This document shows positions 1 to 8,421 of a stretch of DNA of 64,000 nt, piece by piece; the stretch's first letter is position 1; the number at the start of each line of letters is the position of its first letter. The DNA is taken from assembly GCF_000282035.1 (NCBI RefSeq), contig NZ_AKKA01000087.1, positions 124,001-188,000 on the forward strand, given 5' to 3'. Under the pieces are notes generated by a model. It saw only the letters and a list, made by a program, of their open reading frames with translations. It searched no databases and was not told the origin of the DNA. Position numbers and translations under genes: made by a program. The DNA comes from Rhizobium sp. CF122 (GTDB taxonomy: Bacteria > Pseudomonadota > Alphaproteobacteria > Rhizobiales > Rhizobiaceae).

Positions 1-108
1 GCTCAGCCATGGTGCTGCTGTGTCCGGCTCTGATTGCGACAAGGCCGCTTGCACTATCGCCAGCACGATGACGCCTGTCGCGGTACCAAGTCTTGCCCGA
101 CCGTTCAC
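1..108 (-). CDS. Partial gene at end of gsp operon (GspN position)
   Basis: A GTG at 108 overlaps the stop of gspM in a GTGA arrangement and opens a frame that runs without a stop to the window edge (36 codons). The visible residues are a basic start (NGRAR) followed by a hydrophobic stretch (GVIVLAIVQAALSQS), as in a signal peptide. In type II secretion operons the position after gspM is often taken by gspN or another pilotin or secretin-related gene, so that is the guess. Only the start is visible and the family cannot be proven. Confidence 0.4.
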   Translation of the reverse strand, partial: MNGRARLGTATGVIVLAIVQAALSQSEPDTAAPWLS

Positions 109-668
109 AGCTTGCTCCTTCGCCAATAGCCCTCAACCGAGGCCGAAACGCGCAGAGAAGGCGGCTCTTTATTGTCTACGCTCGATTCGGCGCTCTCGAT
201 AGTGATGGATTTGAAGACGAGCGCTGTCCGGTTGCTTTCGGTGGCAAAGAGAATTTGCTGCAACGGCTCTGTCGTGGTCTCAAAAAGAACGCGCATTTCG
301 ACGGTGCCGTCGTCGGACGCACCTTCCGCCGGCTCCACGAATTCAAACTGAGCAATCTTTGCTCCGGTTTGACTGATCATTTCAGTCATCAGCCGTTGCA
401 ACTCGGCACCAGCGACAGCGGAAGTATCGCCCGCCAGGTAGATTGCGGCGCCATCTCCATCTGCATCGTTTGCGCTGCTGTCTTCGAGCGCTGCCAGCTT
501 GGCTTTCAGCGCGTCGAGGGACAGTTGCTGTTCGGCATTTGCTTGTGACAGGTGGCGTGCTTCCATCAAGCTCCATGCCGCAATAGCGCCCGGAACCAAA
601 AGCAGAGCTGCAAGGACCGCAATGACGGCCGCCCTAACGTTCTTCGCGGTACCCCTTTTGCGGTTCAT
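105..668 (-). CDS. gspM: Type II secretion protein GspM
   Basis: The 187-residue protein has a short basic cytoplasmic start, one transmembrane segment at about residues 12-32 and a periplasmic domain that begins with a coiled-coil-like stretch (about 35-60). This is the layout of GspM, the inner-membrane platform subunit that pairs with GspL. Sequence similarity in this family is low, so the assignment leans on its place directly after gspL, with which it overlaps in ATGA fashion at 665-668. GspM is expected to stabilise GspL and link the cytoplasmic ATPase to the pseudopilus. Confidence 0.75.
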   Translation of the reverse strand: MNRKRGTAKNVRAAVIAVLAALLLVPGAIAAWSLMEARHLSQANAEQQLSLDALKAKLAALEDSSANDADGDGAAIYLAGDTSAVAGAELQRLMTEMISQTGAKIAQFEFVEPAEGASDDGTVEMRVLFETTTEPLQQILFATESNRTALVFKSITIESAESSVDNKEPPSLRVSASVEGYWRRSKL

Positions 669-1714
669 GGTGTTTTCGCTCCCACAAGACGGGCCAGGAT
701 TTCAAACCGCTCCTTGCCGTTGTCGCCATCACGGACGACCGGCGCGGAGAAATTTGCCGCTTCCAGCATATCCGAGTCCTCGATGACCCTGATCAGGCTG
801 GCAGCATCGGTTGAAAACCCTGCAATCCGCACATCCCGATCGGCAACATCAAGTGTGGTCAGATAGGTGGTTTCCGGAATGATTTTCGACAGCTCATCCA
901 TCAGGACGACCATGGGGGCCTGATCCCATTTGCGCGCGAGCTTCACGCTGGAGCTGTCCGCCTGCTCGGCCTTCTGGCGAGCTTTATCGATTGTGCTGCG
1001 AAGACTGACGAGCGAGGCTTCGATTCGCTTGGCTTCCTGGGTCTCTTGGTAGAGCCGCCAGCCGCCGACCGTGATCATGAATGTCCCGATGGCTGCCAAG
1101 ACGCAAAGGGAAAGGAGCGCGATGCGCGAACGCCGCTCCGTGAGCGCCGCTTTCGCGCCCGGTAGTAAATTGATTGCACTGGCTTTTCCGAGCGGATCGG
1201 CCGCCAGGCCGACGACAACGGGCTTGATGCCCGCGGCACTGAAGGGGTCGATTGCCGACCGCATCGCGGACAGGGAGACAGCAACGACCCGCAGGTGGAG
1301 CTGATCAGAAGGGCTTGCCGCCTCGTCGTCCTGCAGGTCGTAGTCGAACGTCATCCTGTCCGCAGGCCAGGGAACAAGCTGTTCGAGCTGGTGACGGATG
1401 ATTGCATCGATATGATTTCTGCTGGCCGCCGGAAGCGTGAGGGATCGAACGACCGCACGATCGGCGCCAAGGCGCACTTCGACCGGTTGATTTCCGACGA
1501 CCTTGCTGAGCCAGGTGAGATCGTCACGCGGTCCATCGGCTTTGTGGATCGGTCCCGCCCTCGAGGCGCGATAGCAGACAAGCTTGGTCGGCTCTTCGAC
1601 AACGAGGAATGTCCCACGATTTCGGCGGGGGATATTGGCTGCTGCCTGCCAGGAAACCATCTCGCCCAGCAGTGCCGAACCGCTGCGTCTGATCGATGTA
1701 GCAAGGCCGGTCAT
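665..1714 (-). CDS. gspL: Type II secretion protein GspL
   Basis: This is the platform protein that bridges the GspE ATPase and the periplasmic machinery. A cytoplasmic actin-like (PilM-like) domain fills about the first 210 residues, followed by one transmembrane helix (RIALLSLCVLAAIGTFMITV) and a periplasmic coiled coil plus ferredoxin-like domain. A longer frame reaches back to 1807, but the ATG at 1714 has a GGGGAG ribosome site six bases upstream and leaves only a 16-base gap after gspK, so it is chosen. It lies between gspK and gspM, the usual order. No gspE is in view to supply the partner ATPase. Confidence 0.82.
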   Translation of the reverse strand: MTGLATSIRRSGSALLGEMVSWQAAANIPRRNRGTFLVVEEPTKLVCYRASRAGPIHKADGPRDDLTWLSKVVGNQPVEVRLGADRAVVRSLTLPAASRNHIDAIIRHQLEQLVPWPADRMTFDYDLQDDEAASPSDQLHLRVVAVSLSAMRSAIDPFSAAGIKPVVVGLAADPLGKASAINLLPGAKAALTERRSRIALLSLCVLAAIGTFMITVGGWRLYQETQEAKRIEASLVSLRSTIDKARQKAEQADSSSVKLARKWDQAPMVVLMDELSKIIPETTYLTTLDVADRDVRIAGFSTDAASLIRVIEDSDMLEAANFSAPVVRDGDNGKERFEILARLVGAKTP

Positions 1715-1730
1715 TCGATACTCCCCGCCA

Positions 1731-2603
1731 TCAATGAGCCGCCGGTGCGGCGAGGTTCCACGAGTGGACGACATAGCCTTTTGGGCTGTCTTTGGCATCG
1801 CCCGCAATCATCTCGGCAGTTCCGGTGCGGCCGCTTTTGCTGCGTGCGACAAGCGTGATGCGATAAACCGTGGGCGTCTCCTGCGTCAGGAAGCTTTCGT
1901 ATTTCTTCAAAAGGGCTCGCTGCTCGTCGTTGTCTTCGGCGCCACGCAGTTCGGCAAGGGCCGATGCGTCCGCCTCGCTCATGTCAGGGATTGCTAGCAG
2001 AGCCTTCCGGGATGCGGCTTTCGGACAAAGCATGCCGCCCCGGTTGTGCACCGTGAGGAACGACTCGAGTTTCATGTAGTCATTCTCGCTCAGTCCCTTC
2101 AAGAAACGCAACTCGCCGACCGACTGGAATTTGGCGTTCATTGGCAGGCCGCTTGCTCCAGCCCCGCGATAGTCGGAGCGCTCGGCGCCTTCAGGCGTCC
2201 GCTCGTCATTTCCGTCGCGCCAGTCAACGATCCGCGCCGCAAATGCGTCCGGTGAAAGGGACTGGCCATCCACTGCTTTGAAGAGGCCCTTGAGCAGTTC
2301 GGGCGGCGAGGCGTTGAGATCGAACCGGCCTGCCTCGGCCGCAACGTGTAGTGTTACGCTGCCTGTCGGCAGAGTGATGATGCGACCATCGACCACCGAA
2401 GCATCCTTGCCTTCGGCAAAAAGGAGATAGGCGGACGCTGTGGCGCCACTGTCGAGCAGGTTCTCCGTCACGAGATCGTCAACCCCCAATCGGGTAAGGA
2501 CCAGGGTCGGCTGCGCTGACAACACCAGTGTCGAAACAATTCCCGCCAGCAAGCCGCATACGACGAGGGTCGCCAGCGTGACATATCCGCTGTCACGTCG
2601 CAT
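1731..2603 (-). CDS. gspK: Type II secretion minor pseudopilin GspK
   Basis: GspK is the large minor pseudopilin that caps the pseudopilus tip with GspI and GspJ. The start chosen (MRRDSGYVTLATLVV) has a strong GAGGGAGG site and overlaps gspJ by 11 bases; the open frame extends further upstream to 2657. The hydrophobic N-helix follows directly, then a long globular region with FDLNASPPELL and DWRDGNDERTPEGAE, typical of the GspK SAM-like region. Like many GspK proteins it lacks Glu at +5 of the mature protein. Length, 290 residues, is close to the family norm. Confidence 0.86.
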   Translation of the reverse strand: MRRDSGYVTLATLVVCGLLAGIVSTLVLSAQPTLVLTRLGVDDLVTENLLDSGATASAYLLFAEGKDASVVDGRIITLPTGSVTLHVAAEAGRFDLNASPPELLKGLFKAVDGQSLSPDAFAARIVDWRDGNDERTPEGAERSDYRGAGASGLPMNAKFQSVGELRFLKGLSENDYMKLESFLTVHNRGGMLCPKAASRKALLAIPDMSEADASALAELRGAEDNDEQRALLKKYESFLTQETPTVYRITLVARSKSGRTGTAEMIAGDAKDSPKGYVVHSWNLAAPAAH

Positions 2604-3237
2604 CGGGGCCTCCCTCGCAGGTCGCTCCATCCGGGCATAGCCGCGGCGGATCGACATGTGGCGAAACCACGAGCGTCAAAGGTTGGCGCCTGCGATCGGA
2701 TCTGTTCCATATCTGTAGGCGAATGATATCGGGAAGCCGTGGGCGATCGGCCCAGGAGCTTTTCCATACGACACCCTTTTCAGTGTTCTGGGCAAAGGAG
2801 AAGCGATAGTCCCACCCGCCCTGCAGCACTGCTGTCGGGGTCGCGACACGTACTTTTTCAAAGTTGGTTGCCGAGGGAAGCCGCGCAATTGCCGACCGAA
2901 CGAGGTCGCCCGACCTGACCGAGATCCACACCAGTTGATCCGACGCCGAGCCGGTCGCGAGCCCCACGGCCTGTTCGCTGCCGTAAAACAGCAAGGGTGC
3001 GCCGGCTCTCTCGCTCGTCTTGATTGCCGCGACCTGCGACAAGTCGCGTCGCAGGGCGGTGAGCCCGGTCGCCAGCCGCTCGACGCTTGCCGCGTCCCGG
3101 CTAGCGGCGGCAGAAGATCGGGTCACAAGATAGGCCGACAGCAGGAGCGCCTGGAATACGAGCGCACTAAGCAGGAGGACAACCAGCGCCTCCAGCATAG
3201 CAAAGCCACCGTCTCCTCTCTCGCGCTTCTTCCTCAT
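2593..3237 (-). CDS. gspJ: Type II secretion minor pseudopilin GspJ
   Basis: The N-terminus MRKKRERGDGGFAMLEALVV contains a prepilin peptidase site (G, then FxMLE with Glu at +5) and a hydrophobic helix, followed by a globular domain of about 170 residues. This is the signature of a type IV-like prepilin, and length and position between gspI and gspK point to GspJ, a tip-complex subunit. It overlaps gspI by four bases (ATGA), suggesting translational coupling. It needs a GspO/PilD peptidase, which is not in the window. Confidence 0.85.
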   Translation of the reverse strand: MRKKRERGDGGFAMLEALVVLLLSALVFQALLLSAYLVTRSSAAASRDAASVERLATGLTALRRDLSQVAAIKTSERAGAPLLFYGSEQAVGLATGSASDQLVWISVRSGDLVRSAIARLPSATNFEKVRVATPTAVLQGGWDYRFSFAQNTEKGVVWKSSWADRPRLPDIIRLQIWNRSDRRRQPLTLVVSPHVDPPRLCPDGATCEGGPDAT

Positions 3238-3656
3238 TCTGCCACCCCGATCAGCAGCCGATCGACAGCCAGCCTGCGGGAAGGCGATACGTCGACGGAA
3301 AGCCTTGCCTCGAGCAGTATCTGTCCCTCTGGCCCACGCCCTTCAGCGATTGCAGATGGTGTGACAATGGCGCGCCATCTGCGCCCATGGCTTACGCCGC
3401 CAAAGGTACCGGGGCGGATGGCCCCGCTGTGTAGCTCTTCGGCCAGGACTTCTTCGGCAACCAGCCGCGCTTCCAGCCAGGCATGGGACTGGACGATAAA
3501 GGTGCGTGCCGAGACCAGGCTTCTTGGAACGACGTAGAGCAGGGCGGCAAGGATCGCCACCGCCACCAGAACCTCAAGCAGCGTAAAACCCTGATCGCGC
3601 CGATCGCGTATCCTTGGAGCACCGTGAGTGGGATTCGCACGCATGCGGGGCCTCAT
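3234..3656 (-). CDS. gspI: Type II secretion minor pseudopilin GspI
   Basis: A 140-residue prepilin with cleavage motif QGFTLLEVLVAVAIL at about residues 22-36 and Glu at +5. Minor pseudopilin I nucleates the tip complex with J and K. The start at 3656 overlaps gspH by four bases; an internal Met four codons in is also possible. Small size and position between gspH and gspJ support GspI. Confidence 0.85.
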   Translation of the reverse strand: MRPRMRANPTHGAPRIRDRRDQGFTLLEVLVAVAILAALLYVVPRSLVSARTFIVQSHAWLEARLVAEEVLAEELHSGAIRPGTFGGVSHGRRWRAIVTPSAIAEGRGPEGQILLEARLSVDVSPSRRLAVDRLLIGVAE

Positions 3657-4111
3657 TCGATCGTTGATAGCATGATGCCCGAGGTCAGTGGGTTCACCGA
3701 TATCCGAAAGGTCGCACGCGGTCCCTGGATATCAAATGTCCCACCGGATGAGAGGCCGTTGCCCTGAAAGGCCACCACGCCGGAGTGCAACGCGCGCTCT
3801 ACCCGGATCGCAGACCCCTCGCGCAAAATGACCCTTCTTGCGGAAGAACCCGACAGAACCGTGCCGCGACGAGCGTCGATCGTCGAGACTACGGTCCGGC
3901 CTTCGGCAATCGCGATATTCCGGTCTTGGCGCAGGAGAGCTGCAATCTGCGCAGCCTGAACCTTCAGCCCCATCGTTTGTCCGGTGTTGATCATGTAAGG
4001 CAGAGCGATCGCCCCGACGAAGGCAACGATTGCAAGTGCCGCCAGGAGTTCCAGCAGGGCAAAACCGCCATCGCTCGAAGAATGACTACTGGATCGCGAT
4101 GTCTGCGGCAT
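3653..4111 (-). CDS. gspH: Type II secretion minor pseudopilin GspH
   Basis: The protein carries the prepilin motif GGFALLELLAALAIVAFVGA and a beta-rich C-terminal domain, matching GspH, which joins the tip complex to the major pseudopilin. The ATG at 4111 is preferred over longer starts (frame open to 4177) because a GAAGGGGGG site lies about eight bases upstream; this leaves a 26-base overlap with gspG. At 152 residues it is normal for the family. Confidence 0.85.
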   Translation of the reverse strand: MPQTSRSSSHSSSDGGFALLELLAALAIVAFVGAIALPYMINTGQTMGLKVQAAQIAALLRQDRNIAIAEGRTVVSTIDARRGTVLSGSSARRVILREGSAIRVERALHSGVVAFQGNGLSSGGTFDIQGPRATFRISVNPLTSGIMLSTIE

Positions 4112-4556
4112 TGTCGGCCCCCCCTTCAACGCCATCGGCACCAAAGGAAATGATCTGGGGTCGCCCCTTGTCACCAATGCGATATTGATATTCGTGGCCC
4201 CATGGATCCAACGGCACCGAGGCCTGTTGAATGTAGGGACCCTTCCAGCGCTTGATCGCTGTGCCGCTAACCAAGGCCGTGAGGCCCTCGCGTTCCGTCG
4301 GGTAGCGCGACGTGTCGAGATAGAAAAGATCGAATGCTGAGGTCAGCGCCTCGATCTGCAGCCGTGCTGCCCGGACACGCGCCTCAGAGAGGTACCCAAG
4401 CACACGCGGAGCGGCAATGCTGGCAACCAGGCTGAGGATCACCAGCACGACCAGCAGCTCCAAAAGCGTGAAACCACCGTCGCCTCTGTCCTTGCGGCGG
4501 GAGGATTTGCGGTTGGTCGGCAAGGGGCGTGGCAATAGCTTTTGCATGGCGATCAC
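4086..4556 (-). CDS. gspG: Type II secretion major pseudopilin GspG
   Basis: GspG polymerises into the periplasmic pseudopilus that pushes substrates through the secretin. The cleavage site GDGGFTLLELLVVLVILSL sits at residues 25-43 with Glu at +5. The C-terminal part has the GspG hallmarks: SRYPTEREGL, PLDPWGHEYQYR and ISFGADGVEGG, the last being part of the calcium-binding loop. The GTG start at 4556 overlaps the gspF stop as GTGA; an ATG three codons in (4547) is an alternative. It is the best-conserved pseudopilin of this operon. Confidence 0.93.
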   Translation of the reverse strand: MIAMQKLLPRPLPTNRKSSRRKDRGDGGFTLLELLVVLVILSLVASIAAPRVLGYLSEARVRAARLQIEALTSAFDLFYLDTSRYPTEREGLTALVSGTAIKRWKGPYIQQASVPLDPWGHEYQYRIGDKGRPQIISFGADGVEGGADNAADIAIQ

Positions 4557-5761
4557 AACAGTAGTTCGTTCAGGCTGAGCAACGCCGTGATAACCGAGAC
4601 GATGATCCAGGCGATGAGCGCGCTGACAGTCAATAGAACCAGCGGGCCGATGATCGCCGTGGCACGCGCGATCGAGCGATCGAGTCGCGTTTCGTAATAT
4701 GTTGCGACCCTTAATGCGGCTTTGCCGGTATCTCCTGTGGTTTCGCCGACGCGCAGCATCTGCAGCCCGTAGGGAGGAAGGAAAGCGACGCGTGAAAGCG
4801 CGTCCGTGAGTTGGCTTCCGTCTCTGACCCTGGCGAGAACGTCAGCGACGAGCTCCGCCGAGTGCCCATCGCGCATCAGGCCACGGATAAGGCGAAGGGA
4901 TGTCGGAAGGTCGACGCCGCTCTTGTTCAGCATGGCGAATGTCGAACAGAAGACGACGGCGCGCTCTTGCATCAGCAGCGTGTCGAAGCCGGGGAGATGC
5001 CCGATGAGCGAAACGATGATCGTCTTTGCTATCTTGCTGCGGCTGATGAAGAGGATACTGCAGAGCGCCGCCGCGCCCATGGCGGAAATCAAGGTGCTAT
5101 TGGCTGCGGTCGCACGCGACAGGGCAAAGACGACGGATGTCGGTCCGTTTGCTGCCTGGCCCATGCCAACGAGTGCCTTGTCGAATTCGGGAATGACAAC
5201 CGTGAGGACGAAAAACATGACGCCTGCCGCTGCAAGTACCAGAAATGCGGGATAGGCGAGTGCTGACGTCAGACGCTGCCTCAGTTCCCGTCCGCGGCGG
5301 CGCTCCTGCGCAATCACTTGCAGCGTGACGTCAAGATTGCCAGCGACTTCTGCGACCTCGACCATCTTGATGTAGGTTTGCGGAAACGCTGCCGGATAGG
5401 CCGCGATCGCTTCGGCGAAGCTGTGTCCCTTCGAAACGACTTCCCAAAGCGAACGCGTCATGCTGCTGAGGGCATGCCGCTTTGTGGATTGATGGATGAT
5501 CTGTAAGGCCCGATCCAGGGCGACGCTTGCCGAAAGCAGGGCGGCGAGATCCTCGGTGAACGCCGTCACATCGTCGTAGGATGGGGTGGATTGGAATGAC
5601 AGGCTCAGTCCAGCGCCGGTTCGCTTCACCTCTTCGATGTCGACTGGAAGCAAGGACCGGCGCTCGAGCTCCGCGGCCATCAGCGCGCTGGAGTTTGCCT
5701 GCAAAACACCCTCGAGCATCTGCCCCGAGAGATCGATCGCCCGGTACCTGAAGTTCGGCAT
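4553..5761 (-). CDS. gspF: Type II secretion inner-membrane protein GspF
   Basis: This 402-residue polytopic platform protein has two T2SF domains (about residues 70-195 and 270-395), each ending in long hydrophobic helices (AYPAFLVLAAAGVMFFVLTVV and IIGPLVLLTVSALIAWIIV). GspF anchors the GspE ATPase and the pseudopilus base. It is the first gene of the operon here; gspE, which often precedes gspF, is absent upstream because the next gene runs the other way. gspD and gspE may lie beyond the left edge or elsewhere. Confidence 0.95.
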   Translation of the reverse strand: MPNFRYRAIDLSGQMLEGVLQANSSALMAAELERRSLLPVDIEEVKRTGAGLSLSFQSTPSYDDVTAFTEDLAALLSASVALDRALQIIHQSTKRHALSSMTRSLWEVVSKGHSFAEAIAAYPAAFPQTYIKMVEVAEVAGNLDVTLQVIAQERRRGRELRQRLTSALAYPAFLVLAAAGVMFFVLTVVIPEFDKALVGMGQAANGPTSVVFALSRATAANSTLISAMGAAALCSILFISRSKIAKTIIVSLIGHLPGFDTLLMQERAVVFCSTFAMLNKSGVDLPTSLRLIRGLMRDGHSAELVADVLARVRDGSQLTDALSRVAFLPPYGLQMLRVGETTGDTGKAALRVATYYETRLDRSIARATAIIGPLVLLTVSALIAWIIVSVITALLSLNELLL

Positions 5762-6038
5762 CGCCGTAATCGCCCCTGATGTGTCGAAAAAATATGCAGT
5801 ATCGAATCGGGTTGATTGATCGCGTCTTAAATAAGCTTAGGTGAACTATACAAAAATCCGCGATAAATCTCAACGGCCTTACTATTTATAAAATACAATT
5901 GCGGCATTTAATTTTAAGAACTTCTGAATATTGTCAGACTTATTACAATAAACGTTGTGATTGGAAGTGTTAAGGCGTACTATGGCGTCGCCATCATATA
6001 TAGATGGAAATCGTTACATTTGATTGGGGGCTGGTCGA
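5762..6038. promoter_or_regulatory. Divergent promoter region between gspF and multicopper oxidase
   Basis: This 277-base stretch is markedly more AT-rich than the flanking genes, especially at 5820-6020 with runs such as ATTTATAAAATACAATT. It must hold promoters for the leftward gsp operon and the rightward oxidase gene. No operator was identified with confidence. The shared region is compatible with co-regulation. Confidence 0.5.
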
Positions 6039-8363
6039 ATGTATATCTCTCACGATGCGTCACGAATCCGTCAAAGAGAAGCACAACGTGCTCGCGAAAA
6101 TCGAGCAGAGATCGTAAGGGCACTGAATCAGGGGCAGGTTACCCGTCGGGAATTACTCCGATGGGGCATCTTTACGGCGAGCGGCTATCTGGCCTGCAAG
6201 AACGGCCTCAGTCCGTTTGCAAACAGCGCCTTTGCTGCCGTTCCGACCGGGACGCCACGCACGCCGCTGTTCGGCATCCAGAAATTCACCCAACCTTTGC
6301 ATCGGCTGAACCACTTGAAGCCGTTGCCGATTGCGCGGACAGCCGAGGGGCATGCGGCCTTCCCGACGAGCCTTGGCGAGCGGCCGGCCAAGCGACTTTC
6401 CTATCATACGGATTTCTCCGCCGATCCCGCGAATCAGCAATTCATTAACCCACTGACACATCGAGGACCGATTGAGGGACGTCCGCCTGGCGAGGTCTTT
6501 GCCCATCAGCGATGGGACGAATTCTTCCCGAAGGTCGGATACATCATGCGTCTTGGTCAGGTTTCCCAAACGGGCAGAGGTGGCTATTTTCATGACAGTT
6601 TCCCACTTCAGCAGCCCAATAGTGTCTGGACCTATGCGTCGGGACGGGGCGGCGAGTGCATGTTGCCGCCATTCTTGATCAAGGGCCGTTACGGTGAACC
6701 GATCATCACGCGGATATACAACGACCTGCCCGTTGACCGGGCAGCAAACAACGGCTTCGGCCGCAACGAAACCCAGCTGCATTTCCACAATGCCCACAAT
6801 GGTGCGGAGAGCGACGGTGCTGCGAACGTGCACCACTTCCCGGGCACCTTCTACGACTATCGCTGGAGCACGGCGCTGGCGCGGCGCGACAAGATCAACA
6901 CCCAGGCAGGTGACCGGCGCGCCTCCGGCCCCGACGACAACACGGGCCTTGTCAACGTCGCCGGTGATTTCCGCGAGTTGCAGGGATCGATGTGGGCCCA
7001 CGACCACCGTTTCTTCTTCACGGCGGAAAATGTCTACAAGGGCAACATTGGCGCCATCAACTACTACAGCGGTCCCGACCGCGGCAATGAAGAGTTGTCG
7101 GATGGCGTGAACCTTCGGCTGCCCAGCGGCAGGCTGCTCGGCTGGGGAAACACGGATTTCGACGTCAATCTGATCTTCTCGGATTGCGCGTGCGATGCCA
7201 GCGGTCAGCTCTACTTCGACATCTTCGACACCGACGGGATGCTCGGCGACGTTCCGCTCGTCAATTTCGCGTTCGCGCCCTTCTTCGAGGTGCTGCCGCG
7301 CAAATATCGATTCCGCGCCTTGAATGCCTGCATGTCGCGTTTCCTGAAGCTCGGACTGGCAGATGCGAAGGGCAATCCCGTCCCTATCAAGTTCATTGCC
7401 AATGACGGTAACCTTGTCGTTACCCCGATAGTGATAACGGCTCTTCCCGTCCAGGGGATTGCAGAGCGCTACGACTTCATCGTTGATTTCTCGGGCTTCA
7501 AGATCGGCGACCGGATCAAGGTGGTCAATCATTTGCGCCATGAGGACGGGCGGCGGCCCAAGGAGGAACTCAGCCTCGCCAAAGCGCTTAAGGGCACGTC
7601 GGAAGATCCCGTCGTCGGGCCGATGCTGGAGTTCCGTATTGTTGGCGCTGTCGAAAGTGTCGATGTCCCCGGCGTCATTCACCGCGCCACCGATCCCGAC
7701 AAGAGCCAGGTGCCGGCAGCACTGACGGAGCAGATCCCGATCGTGACCCCGGTGCGCACGCGTATGGTTGAATTCGGCAGGTCGGGAACCGGAGATTCGC
7801 GCGGGCCGAACGGATGCACGCCGGATTGCGGCGAAACCGTCAACTTCCCTTGGACCATTCGTATCAACGGCGAATCCTCGCATTCGATGAACGCCAACAG
7901 GATTTCCCTACTTATCCCGAAGGCCGGTGAAGTCGAGCACTGGACCTACAAGAATGGCGGTGGCGGATGGGATCATCCCATTCATCTCCACTTCGAGGAA
8001 GGCATAACGATGCTGCGCAACGGCCAGGCACCGCCGCCGACCGAGAACCTGCAGAGAAAGGACGTCTGGCGGCTTGGAGAAAGTGGCAGCGTTACCTTCC
8101 AGATCCAGTTCGGCGAGTTCGGTGGCTCCTATGTCAACCATTGCCACAATACGGTCCATGAGGATTTCGCGATGCTGGCGCGGATTCAGTTGCTGACCGG
8201 TATTGCCGGAACGCCGCAGGCCGCAGTGACGCCAACACCGAATCCGACCCCGGACGGTGTGTTCTTCACCACGCCTGAAATTCTGCCGGAAGGCGCACCG
8301 AAGGGATGGACGAATACCCAATCCCAGGTTCAGGCGCAGCTGAATACCAACCCCACGCCATGA
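6039..8363 (+). CDS. Multicopper oxidase with Tat-type leader
   Basis: All four copper-binding segments are visible: LHFHNAHN (about residue 247), MWAHDH (about 317), HPIHLHF (about 646) and NHCHNTVHEDFAM (about 700), the last giving the type 1 Cys, His and Met ligands. The product should oxidise a substrate (metal ion, phenol or bilirubin-like) and reduce oxygen to water. RRELLRWGIFTASGYLA at about 36-52 resembles a twin-arginine leader, after an unusually long N-region. The ATG at 6039 follows GGGGGC; a TTG five codons upstream is less likely. At 774 residues it exceeds CotA/CueO laccases and is nearer in size to large bacterial manganese or bilirubin oxidase-like proteins. Substrate unproven. 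Confidence 0.9.
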   Translation: MYISHDASRIRQREAQRARENRAEIVRALNQGQVTRRELLRWGIFTASGYLACKNGLSPFANSAFAAVPTGTPRTPLFGIQKFTQPLHRLNHLKPLPIARTAEGHAAFPTSLGERPAKRLSYHTDFSADPANQQFINPLTHRGPIEGRPPGEVFAHQRWDEFFPKVGYIMRLGQVSQTGRGGYFHDSFPLQQPNSVWTYASGRGGECMLPPFLIKGRYGEPIITRIYNDLPVDRAANNGFGRNETQLHFHNAHNGAESDGAANVHHFPGTFYDYRWSTALARRDKINTQAGDRRASGPDDNTGLVNVAGDFRELQGSMWAHDHRFFFTAENVYKGNIGAINYYSGPDRGNEELSDGVNLRLPSGRLLGWGNTDFDVNLIFSDCACDASGQLYFDIFDTDGMLGDVPLVNFAFAPFFEVLPRKYRFRALNACMSRFLKLGLADAKGNPVPIKFIANDGNLVVTPIVITALPVQGIAERYDFIVDFSGFKIGDRIKVVNHLRHEDGRRPKEELSLAKALKGTSEDPVVGPMLEFRIVGAVESVDVPGVIHRATDPDKSQVPAALTEQIPIVTPVRTRMVEFGRSGTGDSRGPNGCTPDCGETVNFPWTIRINGESSHSMNANRISLLIPKAGEVEHWTYKNGGGGWDHPIHLHFEEGITMLRNGQAPPPTENLQRKDVWRLGESGSVTFQIQFGEFGGSYVNHCHNTVHEDFAMLARIQLLTGIAGTPQAAVTPTPNPTPDGVFFTTPEILPEGAPKGWTNTQSQVQAQLNTNPTP

Positions 8364-8421
8364 TGGGCTGCGCAAATTGTGCAGCCCAATCACATCACTG
8401 ATTCCGTTCCGGAGGGCATTT

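Noticed and set aside
6153..7883. A 576-codon open frame on the minus strand opposite the multicopper oxidase
   Set aside because: The plus strand has all copper motifs and a leader; the antisense frame has no family features and arises from GC-rich codon use.
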